64,000 bases of DNA from Paraburkholderia fungorum (lineage in GTDB: Bacteria > Pseudomonadota > Gammaproteobacteria > Burkholderiales > Burkholderiaceae), in NCBI RefSeq assembly GCF_902833645.1, contig NZ_CADFGE010000001.1:186001-250000 (forward strand), in the 5' to 3' direction. Made by a program: the position numbers and the translations under genes. Shown here piece by piece: positions 1 through 9,314 of this stretch (its first letter is position 1; every line of letters starts with the position of its first letter). Under the pieces are notes generated by a model. That model did no database searches. It saw only the letters and a program-made list of their open reading frames with translations, and was not told where the DNA came from.

Positions 1-24
1 GGCTTTAACATCTGACGGGGTCAT
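1..24 (-). CDS. gltA: Citrate synthase, first 8 codons only (partial)
   Basis: Only the start of this gene lies in the window. Read on the minus strand it begins Met-Thr-Pro-Ser-Asp-Val-Lys-Ala, which matches the amino terminus I know for citrate synthase of Burkholderia-type bacteria. A GAGGA ribosome-binding site lies just upstream of the ATG at 24. Its position after sdhE, on the same strand as the whole succinate dehydrogenase block, fits the usual sdhCDAB-sdhE-gltA order of this group. The enzyme condenses acetyl-CoA and oxaloacetate in the TCA cycle. The identification rests on eight residues plus synteny. Confidence 0.75.
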
Positions 25-116
25 AGCACATCCTCAATCGAAGTATGGAAACAGGGTTTCGATAATTTGCACGCCTGGGAACAACGGACAAGCGGTGCTC
101 AAGGCGTTAGCGGCGC

Positions 117-392
117 TCAAGCATTCCGCAACAGCTCCAGCACCCGGATGACATCCGGGTCGGCAAGCTCGCCTTCCGGTTCCTTGCGAGCCAGCAGCAA
201 GTCCATCAGGTCGTTATCGCTCAGCTCAAGCAGGCGCGTGAGAGCGCCCACATCGGCATCGCTGAGGTCATGCTCATATCGGCTGAAAAAACGTTCAAAA
301 ATCAGATCGTTTTCCAGCAGGCCCCGCCGCGCACGCCAGCGAAGGCGCGCGCGGCGGAGAGGGTCGGACTGATGCGATGTTTCGGTGTTCAT
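117..392 (-). CDS. sdhE: FAD assembly factor SdhE
   Basis: A 91-residue acidic protein of the SdhE/YgfY (DUF339) family, which helps attach FAD covalently to the SdhA flavoprotein subunit. The family signature is visible near residue 20 as Arg-Arg-Gly-Leu-Leu-Glu-Asn-Asp followed by Ile-Phe-Glu-Arg-Phe, the conserved RGxxE surface. Length is normal for the family. It lies 84 bases downstream of sdhB and about 90 bases upstream of gltA on the same strand, so it is probably co-transcribed with the dehydrogenase it matures. Confidence 0.92.
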   Translation of the reverse strand: MNTETSHQSDPLRRARLRWRARRGLLENDLIFERFFSRYEHDLSDADVGALTRLLELSDNDLMDLLLARKEPEGELADPDVIRVLELLRNA

Positions 393-476
393 GTCGTTAC
401 GCCCCGGCCCGCCCCAAGCGTACCGACCGCTCCCTCGGGGAGCAGCGAACGCCAGGAAGCGAGGGGACTATTCATA

Positions 477-1181
477 TCAGACCGCGCGGCGAACCATCAA
501 TTCCTTGATCTTGCCAATCGCCTTGGTCGGGTTCAGGCCCTTCGGGCAGACGTCGACGCAATTCATGATCGTATGGCAACGGAACAGACGGTACGGATCT
601 TCCAGATTGTCGAGGCGCTCACCCGTCGCCTGGTCGCGGCTGTCCGCGATGAAACGATAGGCTTGCAACAAGCCTGCCGGGCCGACGAACTTGTCCGGAT
701 TCCACCAGAAGCTCGGGCACGAGGTCGAGCAGCTGGCACACAGAATACATTCATACAGGCCGTCGAGCTCGTCGCGTTCTTCCGGCGACTGCAGACGTTC
801 CTTTTCCGGCGGCGGCGTATCGTTGATCAGGTACGGCTTGATCGAGTGATACTGGTTGAAGAACTGCGTGAAGTCGCAAATCAGGTCGCGCACCACCGGC
901 AGGCCCGGCAGCGGACGCAGCACGATCTTTTGCGGCAGATCGTTCATGTTCTGCAAGCACGCCAGACCGTTCTTGCCGTTGATGTTCATTGCGTCCGAAC
1001 CGCACACGCCTTCGCGGCACGAACGGCGGAACGACAAGGTTTCGTCCATCGCCTTCAGCTTGAGCAGTGCGTCGAGCAGCATGCGTTCGTGCGAGTCGAT
1101 TTCGATCTCGTACGTTTGCATGCGCGGTGCTGCGTCCTTATCCGGGTCGTAGCGGTAAATTTCAAATGTACGCTTAGCCAT
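477..1181 (-). CDS. sdhB: Succinate dehydrogenase iron-sulfur subunit
   Basis: A 234-residue electron-transfer subunit carrying electrons from the SdhA flavin to the quinone site in complex II. The ligands of the three clusters are all readable: [2Fe-2S] residues C55, C60, D63 and C75 (Asp as the third ligand, as in E. coli), then C145/C148/C151 in a CxxCxxCxxxC run with C155, and C202, C208 and C212 in the second ferredoxin motif. Length and ligand spacing are canonical. The gene follows sdhA by 24 bases on the same strand. The start ATG at 1181 gives the usual Met-Ala-Lys-Arg amino end. Confidence 0.97.
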   Translation of the reverse strand: MAKRTFEIYRYDPDKDAAPRMQTYEIEIDSHERMLLDALLKLKAMDETLSFRRSCREGVCGSDAMNINGKNGLACLQNMNDLPQKIVLRPLPGLPVVRDLICDFTQFFNQYHSIKPYLINDTPPPEKERLQSPEERDELDGLYECILCASCSTSCPSFWWNPDKFVGPAGLLQAYRFIADSRDQATGERLDNLEDPYRLFRCHTIMNCVDVCPKGLNPTKAIGKIKELMVRRAV

Positions 1182-1205
1182 TTCTGAATTCCTTTGACTT
1201 GTGCC

Positions 1206-2981
1206 TTAGAAGGTACGCGCTTTCGGCGGCACCGATTCGACGGTCAGCGGTTGCATTTGAACCGGCTTGTAGTCGAGGCGATCGCCTTCGCTGAACCACA
1301 GCGTATGACGCAGCCAGTTTTCGTCGTCGCGATGTTCGAAGTCGTTTTGCGCATGCGCACCGCGGCTTTCCTTGCGCGCTTCGGCGGAAACCATCGTGGC
1401 GCGTGCCACTTCGATCAGGTTCTCCACTTCCAGCGCTTCAATACGTGCCGTGTTGAACACCTTCGACTTGTCTTTCAGGTAGATGTTGTCGACCCGGTCA
1501 GCCACTTCGCGGATCCGCTCGACGCCTTCGGCCAGCAGCTTCGACGTGCGGAACACGCCGGCATGTGCCTGCATGGTGGAACGGATGTCGGCCGCGACGG
1601 TTTGCGAGTATTCGCCCGACGTCGATTTGTCCAGCTTGTTCAGACGCGCCAGCGAGAAATCGCCCGCATCCGCCGGCAGCGGCTTGTGCTCCTTGATGTC
1701 CTTCACGTGCTTGACGATGTGGTTGCCGGCCGCGCGGCCGAACACCACCAGGTCGAGCAGCGAGTTCGTGCCGAGACGGTTTGCACCGTGCACCGACACG
1801 CACGAGCATTCGCCCACTGCGTAGAAACCGTTGACGACTTCCTTATGATCCCGCGACGTGCCGACGACCTGGCCGTTGATGTTCGTCGGGATACCACCCA
1901 TTTGATAGTGGATGGTCGGCACAACCGGAATCGGCTCTTTAATACAATCGACGTTCGCGAACTTCATCGCGATTTCGCGGATCGACGGCAGACGCTTCAT
2001 GATCGTCTCGGCGCCGATGTGCGACAGGTCGAGCAGCACGTGATCCTTGTTCGGACCCACGCCGCGGCCTTCCTTGATTTCCTGGTCCATCGAACGCGAA
2101 ACGAAGTCGCGCGGCGCCAGATCCTTCAGCGTCGGTGCGTAGCGTTCCATGAAACGCTCGCCATTCGAGTTACGCAGAATACCGCCTTCACCACGCACGC
2201 CTTCGGTAATCAGCACGCCCGCGCCGGCCACGCCGGTGGGGTGGAATTGCCAGAATTCCATGTCTTGCAGCGCGATGCCCGAACGCGCCGCCATGCCCAG
2301 ACCGTCACCGGTGTTGATGAACGCGTTGGTCGAAGCCGCGAAGATCCGGCCCGCGCCACCCGTAGCGAACAGCGTGGTCTTGCCTTCGAGGATGTAGACG
2401 TCGCCGGTTTCCATTTCCAGCGCGGTCACGCCGAGCACGTCGCCGTCGGCGTCGCGGATCAGATCCAGCGCCATCCACTCGACGAAGAATTGCGTCTTGG
2501 CCGCCACGTTTTGCTGGTACAGCGTATGCAGCAGCGCGTGACCGGTACGGTCAGCGGCCGCGCAAGCGCGTTGCACCGGCTTTTCGCCGTAGTTGGCGGT
2601 GTGGCCGCCGAACGGGCGCTGGTAAATCGTGCCGTCAGCGTTGCGGTCGAACGGCATGCCGAAGTGTTCGAGCTCGTACACGGCGTTCGGTGCTTCACGG
2701 CACATGAACTCGATCGCGTCCTGGTCGCCGAGCCAGTCGGAACCCTTGATCGTGTCGTAGAAGTGATAGTGCCAATTGTCTTCGCTCATGTTGCCGAGCG
2801 ATGCGCCGATGCCGCCTTGAGCCGCCACCGTGTGCGAACGCGTCGGGAACACCTTGGACAGCACGCAGACCGACAGACCGGCGCGCGCGAGTTGCAGCGA
2901 AGCGCGCATCCCCGAGCCGCCTGCGCCGACGATAACCACGTCAAACTTGCGACGCGGCAGAGAATTCTTGATTGCAGCCAT
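1206..2981 (-). CDS. sdhA: Succinate dehydrogenase flavoprotein subunit
   Basis: A 591-residue catalytic subunit that oxidises succinate to fumarate. The Rossmann motif VGAGGSG lies at about residues 18-24, and the Ser-His-Thr-Val-Ala-Ala-Gln-Gly-Gly stretch puts the FAD-linking histidine at residue 50. I chose the ATG at 2981 over an in-frame start 14 codons upstream because it has a GGAGAG ribosome-binding site. It also leaves only a 4-base gap to the sdhD stop instead of an overlap, and gives the normal family amino terminus. It sits between sdhD and sdhB in a tight operon. Length is normal. Confidence 0.97.
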   Translation of the reverse strand: MAAIKNSLPRRKFDVVIVGAGGSGMRASLQLARAGLSVCVLSKVFPTRSHTVAAQGGIGASLGNMSEDNWHYHFYDTIKGSDWLGDQDAIEFMCREAPNAVYELEHFGMPFDRNADGTIYQRPFGGHTANYGEKPVQRACAAADRTGHALLHTLYQQNVAAKTQFFVEWMALDLIRDADGDVLGVTALEMETGDVYILEGKTTLFATGGAGRIFAASTNAFINTGDGLGMAARSGIALQDMEFWQFHPTGVAGAGVLITEGVRGEGGILRNSNGERFMERYAPTLKDLAPRDFVSRSMDQEIKEGRGVGPNKDHVLLDLSHIGAETIMKRLPSIREIAMKFANVDCIKEPIPVVPTIHYQMGGIPTNINGQVVGTSRDHKEVVNGFYAVGECSCVSVHGANRLGTNSLLDLVVFGRAAGNHIVKHVKDIKEHKPLPADAGDFSLARLNKLDKSTSGEYSQTVAADIRSTMQAHAGVFRTSKLLAEGVERIREVADRVDNIYLKDKSKVFNTARIEALEVENLIEVARATMVSAEARKESRGAHAQNDFEHRDDENWLRHTLWFSEGDRLDYKPVQMQPLTVESVPPKARTF

Positions 2982-2985
2982 TCTT

Positions 2986-3354
2986 TTACACTCTCCAGAG
3001 AATCTGCGCAGCGTAGCCCGCACATGCGAGCAGCCAGACGATCGTCAGCGCCTGAAGCAACAGACGCATGCCAACGGGCTTCACATAGTCCATCCAGATA
3101 TCGCGGATACCAACCCACGCGTGATAGAACAGCGACAGCAGCGTGACAAACGTGGCGAGCTTCATCCATTGCGTTGCAAAGATCGATGCCCAGCCGTCGT
3201 ACGAGAAATCGCGCGCGCCGAAGAACCAGGCGAGCAGGATGACCGTGTAGATCGCCATGATGCAGGCGGTAATGCGCTGGGCGAGCCAGTCGCGCAGACC
3301 GTAATGTGCGCCGACGACAAGACGCTTCGGACCGATTCGGTTATTAGCTGCCAT
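2986..3354 (-). CDS. sdhD: Succinate dehydrogenase membrane anchor subunit
   Basis: A 122-residue hydrophobic anchor with three predicted membrane segments (about residues 27-46, 62-82 and 95-118). It carries the SdhD motif Tyr-His-Ala-Trp-Val-Gly-Ile-Arg-Asp around H78 to D89, part of the heme and quinone environment. The start at 3354 (Met-Ala-Ala-Asn) is preferred over one 13 codons upstream, which would run into sdhC. Spacing is 4 bases from the sdhC stop and 4 bases to sdhA, which suggests translational coupling. Confidence 0.95.
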   Translation of the reverse strand: MAANNRIGPKRLVVGAHYGLRDWLAQRITACIMAIYTVILLAWFFGARDFSYDGWASIFATQWMKLATFVTLLSLFYHAWVGIRDIWMDYVKPVGMRLLLQALTIVWLLACAGYAAQILWRV

Positions 3355-3358
3355 TTTT

Positions 3359-3775
3359 TTAGAATGCTCCGAAGAGTTTGAGCGCGAATGCAATCGTCAG
3401 AAGCGACGAAACGACCAGCACCACGATGGAGGTTTGCTTGCCCTTCTCTTTAGTCGTGAGACCGTGGCTCGTGTCCATGAACAGGTGACGGACACCGGCG
3501 CAGAAGTGAAACAGGAAAGCCCACGCGAGGACCAGCGTGATGAGCTTGACGACGATGTTGGAGAGGAAACCCTTGAAGACTTCGAAACTAAGTTCGGAAG
3601 TCAGGCTCTGATCGAAGAGGTACAGCAGGAACGGAAGAAAAACAAAAAGCAGACCACCGCTCACGCGGTGCAAGATCGACACTCGCCCCGCTAGCGGGAG
3701 ACGGTATGCCGTCAAAATCTGCCCGATACCGATGTTCCGGAATTCCGGCCTCGGTTTTTTTACGGCTTCAGCCAT
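3359..3775 (-). CDS. sdhC: Succinate dehydrogenase cytochrome b556 subunit
   Basis: A 138-residue membrane subunit with the family signature RVSILHRVSG (H36) in front of the first membrane helix, and His-Phe-Cys-Ala-Gly-Val-Arg-His at residues 90-97 in the second helix. H90 is the likely axial heme b ligand. Three membrane segments are apparent (about 40-58, 75-98 and 115-135). It is the first gene of the sdhCDAB-sdhE-gltA unit. An AGGGG ribosome-binding site precedes the ATG. About 155 bases separate it from the GntR gene upstream. A TAAAAT box on the minus strand in that gap could be a -10 element, but I see no matching -35. Confidence 0.96.
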   Translation of the reverse strand: MAEAVKKPRPEFRNIGIGQILTAYRLPLAGRVSILHRVSGGLLFVFLPFLLYLFDQSLTSELSFEVFKGFLSNIVVKLITLVLAWAFLFHFCAGVRHLFMDTSHGLTTKEKGKQTSIVVLVVSSLLTIAFALKLFGAF

Positions 3776-3932
3776 GCTAGACCCCTACTATGTAGTCACA
3801 CTAATCCGCAATTTTAGCGCCTTTTTATATCGCGCTGCAGCGAAAACCACCACAGGTCCGTTACAGCGCGCGCGATAAAGGCTTCGTCAAACAGGCGCGC
3901 GCGTGGGGCGCGGCGCCCTTTTTCATCCTGCT

Positions 3933-4733
3933 TCAGCTCAGATCGTTCTGATAGTAATACCCGGTTGTGACATACCAACCACGGCGCACCTCGACCGGCC
4001 GGTCTCCGTATGTGTAGGACACCCGCTCGACCGAGAGCAGCGGAAAACCCGCCGGCACATGCAGCAGATCGGCCACCGAAGGCTCGGCCGCAACCGCGCG
4101 GATTTTCTCCGTGGCGCGGATCATGCGCGTACCGAACTCCGTCTCGAACATTGCGTAGAGGGGACCTTTATACTCCGACAGCCGCTCGAGCGTGAGCCCG
4201 CGGAACACCGCGCCGGGCAACCAGATTTCGTCGAGCACGGTGACTTCGCCGTCGAACTGCAGCAAGCGCTTGATCAACACCACCGGATCGGCGGGCTTGA
4301 GATCGAGTTGCCGGGCAATATCCGCCGATGCGCGCAAGCGCCGGCACTCAAGCAGGCGGCTGACGTGCGGGTGTTCCGCGCCGTCATCGGCCAGTAATCT
4401 GAGGAAGCGAAACTGGGCACGGTCTTCATTGTGCGTTGCAACAAAAGTACCCTTGCCCTGACGGCGCACCAGCAGGTTGTCGGCGGCAAGCTCGTCAATC
4501 GCTTTGCGTACGGTTCCCTGACTGACCTTGTATCTGGCCGCCAATTCGACTTCACTAGGAATGATCTCGCCAGGCTTCCACTCGCCGCTTTCGAGACTCT
4601 GCGTAATCAAACCCTTGATCTGCTGATACAAGGGGCTGAAGGTGGGCGATGTAGCGGTCGAGGCGGCGGATACACCCTCGCCCGCGGCCCCATGGCCGCT
4701 CGGATTCGTGGTGTTCGCCGGGTTCGAATTCAT
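3933..4733 (-). CDS. GntR-family (HutC/UTRA) regulator next to TCA genes
   Basis: A 266-residue transcription factor. Residues about 34-100 form the GntR winged helix (the stretch with Ile-Pro-Ser-Glu-Val-Glu-Leu-Ala and Ser-Gln-Gly-Thr-Val-Arg-Lys-Ala). Residues about 120-260 form a UTRA ligand-binding domain of the HutC subfamily. A low-complexity Ser/Thr/Ala leader of about 30 residues precedes the helix. The gene lies between sdhC and the divergent mdh, and a perfect palindrome sits 55 bases upstream of its start. It probably controls itself, mdh and perhaps the sdh operon in response to an unknown small molecule. The regulated genes and the effector are inferred from position only. Confidence 0.9.
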   Translation of the reverse strand: MNSNPANTTNPSGHGAAGEGVSAASTATSPTFSPLYQQIKGLITQSLESGEWKPGEIIPSEVELAARYKVSQGTVRKAIDELAADNLLVRRQGKGTFVATHNEDRAQFRFLRLLADDGAEHPHVSRLLECRRLRASADIARQLDLKPADPVVLIKRLLQFDGEVTVLDEIWLPGAVFRGLTLERLSEYKGPLYAMFETEFGTRMIRATEKIRAVAAEPSVADLLHVPAGFPLLSVERVSYTYGDRPVEVRRGWYVTTGYYYQNDLS

Positions 4734-4788
4734 CCGCGCATTTCATCATAAAGGGCTGGGCCGCGTCTAGGGTTTTCCCCGCAATAGA

Positions 4789-4808
4789 TATGTCTTATAT
4801 AAGACATA
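4789..4808. promoter_or_regulatory. Perfect 20-bp palindrome, probable GntR operator
   Basis: TATGTCTTATATAAGACATA reads the same on both strands without a mismatch. It lies in the divergent space between the GntR gene and mdh, ending 8 bases before a good -35 box for mdh. Symmetric AT-centred sites of this size are typical operators of GntR/HutC dimers. Assignment to the neighbouring regulator is an inference from location. Confidence 0.75.
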
Positions 4809-4816
4809 AGATAATG

Positions 4817-4845
4817 TTGACTTTGTGTCTGGCGACTCCTACACT
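4817..4845 (+). promoter_or_regulatory. Sigma-70-like promoter toward mdh
   Basis: TTGACT at 4817-4822 and TACACT at 4840-4845 are separated by exactly 17 bases, a near-consensus promoter reading toward mdh. If used, it gives mdh an unusually long leader of nearly 390 bases. That leader contains no convincing gene. A second, weaker candidate -10 (TATAGAAT near 5190) lies close to the mdh start. The rest of the gap 4734-5238 shows only a small palindrome, TTGCACTGTGCAA at 4886-4898, of unknown meaning. Confidence 0.55.
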
Positions 4846-5238
4846 CCTTGTCGAGCAAGGGTTTGCGGGTTTTTTGGCGGCTGTTTTGCACTGTGCAATG
4901 CAGCGCCGTAGCGCACCGGCAGCCACTCTGCACCATGCTGTTCCCACGCAGTCCAGGTTTCGATTCGCCGCCATTCGCTTGGTCAGACGCTTGCCGAAAC
5001 GCGCTGTTTGCAGGAGCCCGCACTGTGCAGCGGCTACCGGCACCAGGCTGCCTCGCTTCCCCGCTAGTAGTACAGATTTCCGGCATGGCGGTCTTGCCGC
5101 AGCGCGCCGCACAGCCTCGCAAAATTACGAGGCCGTACGCGAACAGTGAATTCCGCCGTGTTTCACAACGCTTCGCTGAACGCGCATATAGAATGGCGTT
5201 TTCCCTAGCGTCTAACGCATCGTCCTGGAGATTTCTCA

Positions 5239-6222
5239 ATGGCTAAGCCCGCAAAGCGCGTTGCCGTCACCGGCGCCGCAGGTCAAATCGCTTACTCCCT
5301 GCTATTCCGCATCGCCAATGGCGATCTGCTCGGTAAGGATCAGCCGGTTATCCTGCAACTGCTCGACCTGCCGCAAGCGCAAGGCGCCGTCAAAGGCGTC
5401 GTGATGGAACTGGATGATTGCGCATTCCCGCTGCTGTCGGGCGTCGTGATCACTGACGACCCGAAGGTTGCGTTCAAGGATGCAGACGTTGCCCTGCTCG
5501 TCGGCGCACGTCCGCGTTCGAAAGGCATGGAGCGTAAAGACCTGCTGTCGGCCAACGCCGAAATCTTCACGGTTCAGGGCAAGGCGCTGAACGAAGTCGC
5601 CAGCCGCGACGTGAAGGTGCTGGTGGTCGGCAACCCGGCCAACACGAATGCTTACATCGCGATGAAGTCGGCACCGGATCTGCCGAAGAAGAACTTCACC
5701 GCCATGCTGCGTCTGGACCACAACCGCGCGTTGTCGCAACTGGCCGCCAAGTCGGGCAAGCCGGTCGCTTCGATCGAAAAGCTGGCTGTGTGGGGCAACC
5801 ACTCGCCGACCATGTACCCGGATTTCCGCTTCGCAACCGCAGAAGGTCAGGACCTGACCAAGCTGATCAACGACGACGCATGGAATCGCAACGAATTCAT
5901 CCCGACGGTCGGCAAGCGCGGCGCGGCGATCATCGAAGCGCGCGGCCTGTCGTCGGCGGCATCGGCGGCTAACGCTGCAATCGACCACGTGCGTGACTGG
6001 GTGCTCGGCACGAACGGCAAGTGGGTCACCATGGGTATCCCGTCGGACGGTTCGTACGGCATTCCGGAAGACATCATCTACGGTGTGCCGGTTACCTGCG
6101 AAAACGGCGAGTACAAGCGCGTCGAAGGTCTGGAAATCGACGCGTTCTCGCGCGAGAAGATGGACGGCACGCTGAACGAGCTGCTCGAAGAGCGCGAAGG
6201 CGTTCAACACCTGCTCGGCTAA
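5239..6222 (+). CDS. mdh: Malate dehydrogenase
   Basis: A 327-residue NAD-dependent malate dehydrogenase of the cytoplasmic-type subgroup (not the E. coli subgroup), interconverting malate and oxaloacetate. The nucleotide-binding loop is [19 protein letters not shown] at residues 9-27. The Arg-rich active-site loop includes [15 protein letters not shown] near residue 92, and the catalytic histidine H188 lies in [11 protein letters not shown]. Length is normal. A GGAG ribosome-binding site is upstream and a strong intrinsic terminator follows, so it is probably transcribed alone. It is divergent from the GntR regulator. Confidence 0.97.
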
Positions 6223-6238
6223 GCGCCTGATGCAGATG

Positions 6239-6281
6239 AACCGGAACTCCGTAGCTTCGTTGCGGCGGGTTCCGGTTTTTT
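6239..6281 (+). terminator. Intrinsic terminator of mdh
   Basis: AACCGGAAC (6239-6247) pairs perfectly with GTTCCGGTT (6269-6277), and a run of six T bases follows directly. It starts 17 bases after the mdh stop codon. Confidence 0.9.
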
Positions 6282-6303
6282 ACGTGCGAATGCAGGTACG
6301 CCC

Positions 6304-6337
6304 CACGAAATTGCGGTTCACTTCGCAATTTGTCGTG
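6304..6337. other. Hairpin ahead of the CoA-ester lyase gene
   Basis: AAATTGCG (6308-6315) pairs with CGCAATTT (6324-6331), extended by CACG/CGTG across a two-base bulge. There is no T run, so it is not a simple terminator. It may be a leader structure of the next gene or an operator. Function is unknown. Confidence 0.35.
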
Positions 6338-6450
6338 CCAGTATTCGCCTCTGATTCGAACGCGCTTTGCGGCATGGCCGGCTGATCGCCGGGCAGAACG
6401 CGTCCGAATCCGATTTACTCACCCGACCACCCAGAATCCTGACGCCGAAG

Positions 6451-7467
6451 ATGCGCGCCCTCACACCCGCCGAAGTGCTGTTTGACGGCGAAGTGCCGCC
6501 CGCTGTGCTGCCTGCCTGCGATCACTACGCCGGCAGCGAGAAGCTGATGCTGAAATCGCTGGCATTGCAGCAGCAACTCGGCCCGGTGTTCGACATCACG
6601 CTCGATTGTGAAGACGGCGCGCAAGTAGGCCGGGAAGCCGAGCACGCGGAGCTGGTCGCGTCGCTGCTGGGCAGCGAACATGACCGCTTTGGCCGCGTCG
6701 GCGTGCGGATTCACGACTTCGATCACGCGCACTGGCGCGACGACGTCCGCCTCATTCTGCGCGCAGCGAAACGCGCGCCTGCTTACATCACCCTCCCGAA
6801 GATCCGCAACGTTCCCGATGCAGCCGAAATGGTCGCGTTCATCGAGGCGACGCGGCGCGAACTCGGCATTGCCCAGCCGGTGCCGGTGCAATTGCTGGTC
6901 GAAACACATGGCGCGTTGACGCGCGTGTTCGATCTGGCCGCGCTGCCCGGCGTCGAGGCGCTGAGCTTCGGCCTGATGGACTTCGTCTCCGCGCACGATG
7001 GCGCGATTCCCGACACCGCCATGCGCTCGCCCGGTCAGTTCGATCACCCGCTGGTGCGGCGCGCGAAGCTCGAGATTTCGGCGGCCTGTCACGCGTACGG
7101 CAAGGTGCCGTCGCACAACGTCAGCACCGAAGTGCGCGACATGAGCGTGGTCGCGAACGACGCCGCCCGCGCCCGCAACGAGTTCGGCTACACGCGCATG
7201 TGGAGCATCCACCCGGCGCAGATCGAGGCGATCGTGGCCGCATTTGCACCGCGCGACGAAGAAATCGCCACCGCTACCGAGATTCTGCTGGCCGCGCAAT
7301 CCGCACAATGGGGACCGACGCGCCATCACGACACGCTGCACGACCGGGCCAGCTATCGCTATTACTGGTCGGTGCTGCGCCGCGCGCAATCCACTGGCCG
7401 CGCCGTCCCGCAAGACGCCGCGCCGCTCTTCACGAAAGTGGGCGCTAACGGGCAAGCCGCATCATGA
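6451..7467 (+). CDS. HpcH/HpaI-family CoA-ester lyase (CitE-like)
   Basis: A TIM-barrel lyase/aldolase of the HpcH/HpaI or citrate-lyase-beta family (about 338 residues from the ATG at 6451). Seen in it are a metal- and CoA-site pattern with Asp-Cys-Glu-Asp-Gly-Ala (the family's LDxEDAV equivalent), an Arg-Ile-His-Asp strand, a Leu-Val-Glu-Thr strand bearing a conserved Glu, and a carboxy end Trp-Ser-Ile-His-Pro-Ala-Gln. Relatives cleave malyl-CoA, citramalyl-CoA or citryl-CoA, and the exact substrate cannot be read here. An in-frame TTG at 6367 would add 28 residues. Neither start has a good ribosome-binding site, so the start is uncertain. The position between mdh and prpC suggests a role in propionate or dicarboxylate metabolism. 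Confidence 0.85.
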   Translation: MRALTPAEVLFDGEVPPAVLPACDHYAGSEKLMLKSLALQQQLGPVFDITLDCEDGAQVGREAEHAELVASLLGSEHDRFGRVGVRIHDFDHAHWRDDVRLILRAAKRAPAYITLPKIRNVPDAAEMVAFIEATRRELGIAQPVPVQLLVETHGALTRVFDLAALPGVEALSFGLMDFVSAHDGAIPDTAMRSPGQFDHPLVRRAKLEISAACHAYGKVPSHNVSTEVRDMSVVANDAARARNEFGYTRMWSIHPAQIEAIVAAFAPRDEEIATATEILLAAQSAQWGPTRHHDTLHDRASYRYYWSVLRRAQSTGRAVPQDAAPLFTKVGANGQAAS

Positions 7468-7492
7468 GCAGGCATAAAGGAGATTGCGGGAA

Positions 7493-8680
7493 ATGAGCGA
7501 GACGACGCAAAGTACCGGCGCACCGGGCGAGAACGAATCGAAAGGCGCCTTCAAACCGAAGAAGTCGGTCGCCCTGTCCGGCGTAACGGCGGGCAACACC
7601 GCGCTGTGCACGGTCGGCAAGACCGGCAACGACCTGCACTACCGTGGCTACGACATTCTCGACATCGCCGGCGCGTGCGAATTCGAAGAGATCGCCTATC
7701 TGCTGGTTCACGAAAAGCTGCCGACCCAGGCCGAACTGACTGCCTACAAGACGAAGCTCAAGGCGCTGCGCGGCCTGCCCGCGAACGTCAAGGCCGCGCT
7801 CGAATGGATTCCGGCCGCCGCGCACCCGATGGACGTGATGCGCACCGGCGTCTCGGTGCTCGGCACCGTGCTGCCCGAGAAGGACGATCACAACCTGCCG
7901 GGCGCGCGCGACATCGCCGACAAGCTGATGGCCTCGCTCGGTTCGATGCTGCTGTACTGGTACCACTACTCGCACAACGGCAAGCGCATCGAAGTGGAAA
8001 CCGACGACGATTCGATCGGCGGCCACTTCCTGCACCTGCTGCATGGCGAGGAGCCGTCGAAGGAATGGGTCGACGCGATGCACGTGTCGCTGAACCTGTA
8101 TGCCGAGCATGAATTCAACGCGTCGACCTTCACCGGCCGCGTGATCGCGGGCACGGGCTCGGATATCTACTCGGCGATCACCGGCGCGATCGGCGCGCTG
8201 CGCGGCCCGAAGCACGGCGGCGCGAACGAAGTCGCGTTCGAAATCCAGTCGCGCTATCAGACGCCGGATGAGGCTGAAGCCGACATCCGCAAGCGAGTGG
8301 AAAACAAGGAAGTGGTGATCGGTTTCGGTCACCCGGTGTACACGATTTCCGATCCGCGCAACAAGGTCATCAAGGAAGTCGCGAAGAAGCTGTCGAAGGA
8401 AGCAGGCAACCTGAAGCTGTTCAACATCGCCGAGCGGCTCGAGGCGGTGATGTGGGAAGCGAAGAAGATGTTCCCGAATCTGGACTGGTTCAGCGCGGTG
8501 TCGTATCACATGATGGGCGTGCCGACGGCGATGTTCACGCCGCTGTTCGTGATCGCCCGCACGGCGGGCTGGAGCGCGCACATCATCGAGCAACGGATCG
8601 ACAACAAGATCATCCGGCCGAGCGCGAATTACACCGGTCCCGAGAATTTGAAGTACGTGCCGCTAAATAGGAGAAAATAG
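7493..8680 (+). CDS. prpC: 2-methylcitrate synthase
   Basis: A 395-residue citrate-synthase-fold enzyme. It joins propionyl-CoA and oxaloacetate to 2-methylcitrate and usually has side activity with acetyl-CoA. The catalytic histidines are readable as H241 (in GPKHGGANE) and H280 (in GFGHPVY). The start is the ATG at 7493, with AAAGGAGA nine bases before it. The longer reading from a TTG at 7484 would overlap that site. The short length and the context with prpD separate it from the citrate synthase gltA at the left edge. An amino-terminal extension of about 25 residues (Ser/Thr/Gly-rich) precedes the fold. prpB is not in the window. Confidence 0.93.
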   Translation: MSETTQSTGAPGENESKGAFKPKKSVALSGVTAGNTALCTVGKTGNDLHYRGYDILDIAGACEFEEIAYLLVHEKLPTQAELTAYKTKLKALRGLPANVKAALEWIPAAAHPMDVMRTGVSVLGTVLPEKDDHNLPGARDIADKLMASLGSMLLYWYHYSHNGKRIEVETDDDSIGGHFLHLLHGEEPSKEWVDAMHVSLNLYAEHEFNASTFTGRVIAGTGSDIYSAITGAIGALRGPKHGGANEVAFEIQSRYQTPDEAEADIRKRVENKEVVIGFGHPVYTISDPRNKVIKEVAKKLSKEAGNLKLFNIAERLEAVMWEAKKMFPNLDWFSAVSYHMMGVPTAMFTPLFVIARTAGWSAHIIEQRIDNKIIRPSANYTGPENLKYVPLNRRK

Positions 8681-8782
8681 CGGGCGCTGTGCGCTTTCAA
8701 AGCGCGTGCAGTTCAACCTCGCGGTTCTCCAGATGGCCAACCGCGCACTGTTTAACTGAAACTAGATAGAAAGGTTTTCTCC

Positions 8783-9289
8783 ATGAAAAAACTGATGATC
8801 GCCGCAGTGATTGGCGCCCTGTCCACCACGATGCTGACCGTCGCCACCGACGCTGTCGCGCAAACGGCGACCACCACCACGAAGCCGGCTGCCAAGGCTG
8901 TGGCTAAGCGCCCGCAACCGAAGCGCCTGATCAAGCGCAAAGCCAATCCGGCCAAGGAAGCGAAGGTCGATCCGGTGCCGGACGGCTCGGTCAAGTGGTC
9001 GTGCAACGAAGGTCTGGCCTTCGACCTGAAGGGCGACATGAAGCGTGACCAGATCGTCACGGTTCACTGGGCGAACAAAAACTACAATCTGCCGCGCGAA
9101 TCGACCACCACGGGCGCAGACCGTTTCCACGACGCCGCATCGGGTATGGATCTGGTCGTGATCCCGACGAAGGCAATGTTGTTCTCGGACAAGGACAGCT
9201 CGCGTCTGGCCGACGAGTGCAAGACGGCAGAGATGATCCAGGGCGCGCCGGCTCCGACGCAATCCAACGCGATCAACAAAACCAACTAA
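8783..9289 (+). CDS. Small exported protein, possibly MliC-like
   Basis: A 168-residue protein with a clear signal peptide (charged start, hydrophobic core, likely cleavage after Val-Ala-Gln near residue 27), then a Lys/Ala/Pro-rich linker and a compact domain from residue about 70. That domain has two cysteines (in Trp-Ser-Cys-Asn-Glu-Gly and Asp-Glu-Cys-Lys) and a Thr-Gly-Ala-Asp-Arg-Phe segment. The layout recalls the MliC/PliC lysozyme-inhibitor fold, where two cysteines and an SGxRY motif are common, but I would not claim the function. It lies between prpC and prpD with an AGAAAGG site upstream, and may simply ride in the operon. Confidence 0.75.
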   Translation: MKKLMIAAVIGALSTTMLTVATDAVAQTATTTTKPAAKAVAKRPQPKRLIKRKANPAKEAKVDPVPDGSVKWSCNEGLAFDLKGDMKRDQIVTVHWANKNYNLPRESTTTGADRFHDAASGMDLVVIPTKAMLFSDKDSSRLADECKTAEMIQGAPAPTQSNAINKTN

Positions 9290-9314
9290 TCCGTTACATC
9301 AGGAAAGCACCCCG

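Noticed and set aside
1194..3146. 650-codon plus-strand open frame opposite sdhA
   Set aside because: High-GC shadow frame. His/Arg/Val-rich composition, no ribosome-binding site, and it lies antisense to a certain gene.
4886..4898. Small palindrome TTGCACTGTGCAA in the mdh leader
   Set aside because: Too short and isolated to call an operator. It is mentioned with the promoter only.
4790..5149. Open frame in the GntR-mdh gap
   Set aside because: It begins in the operator and covers the promoter. Composition is not coding-like.
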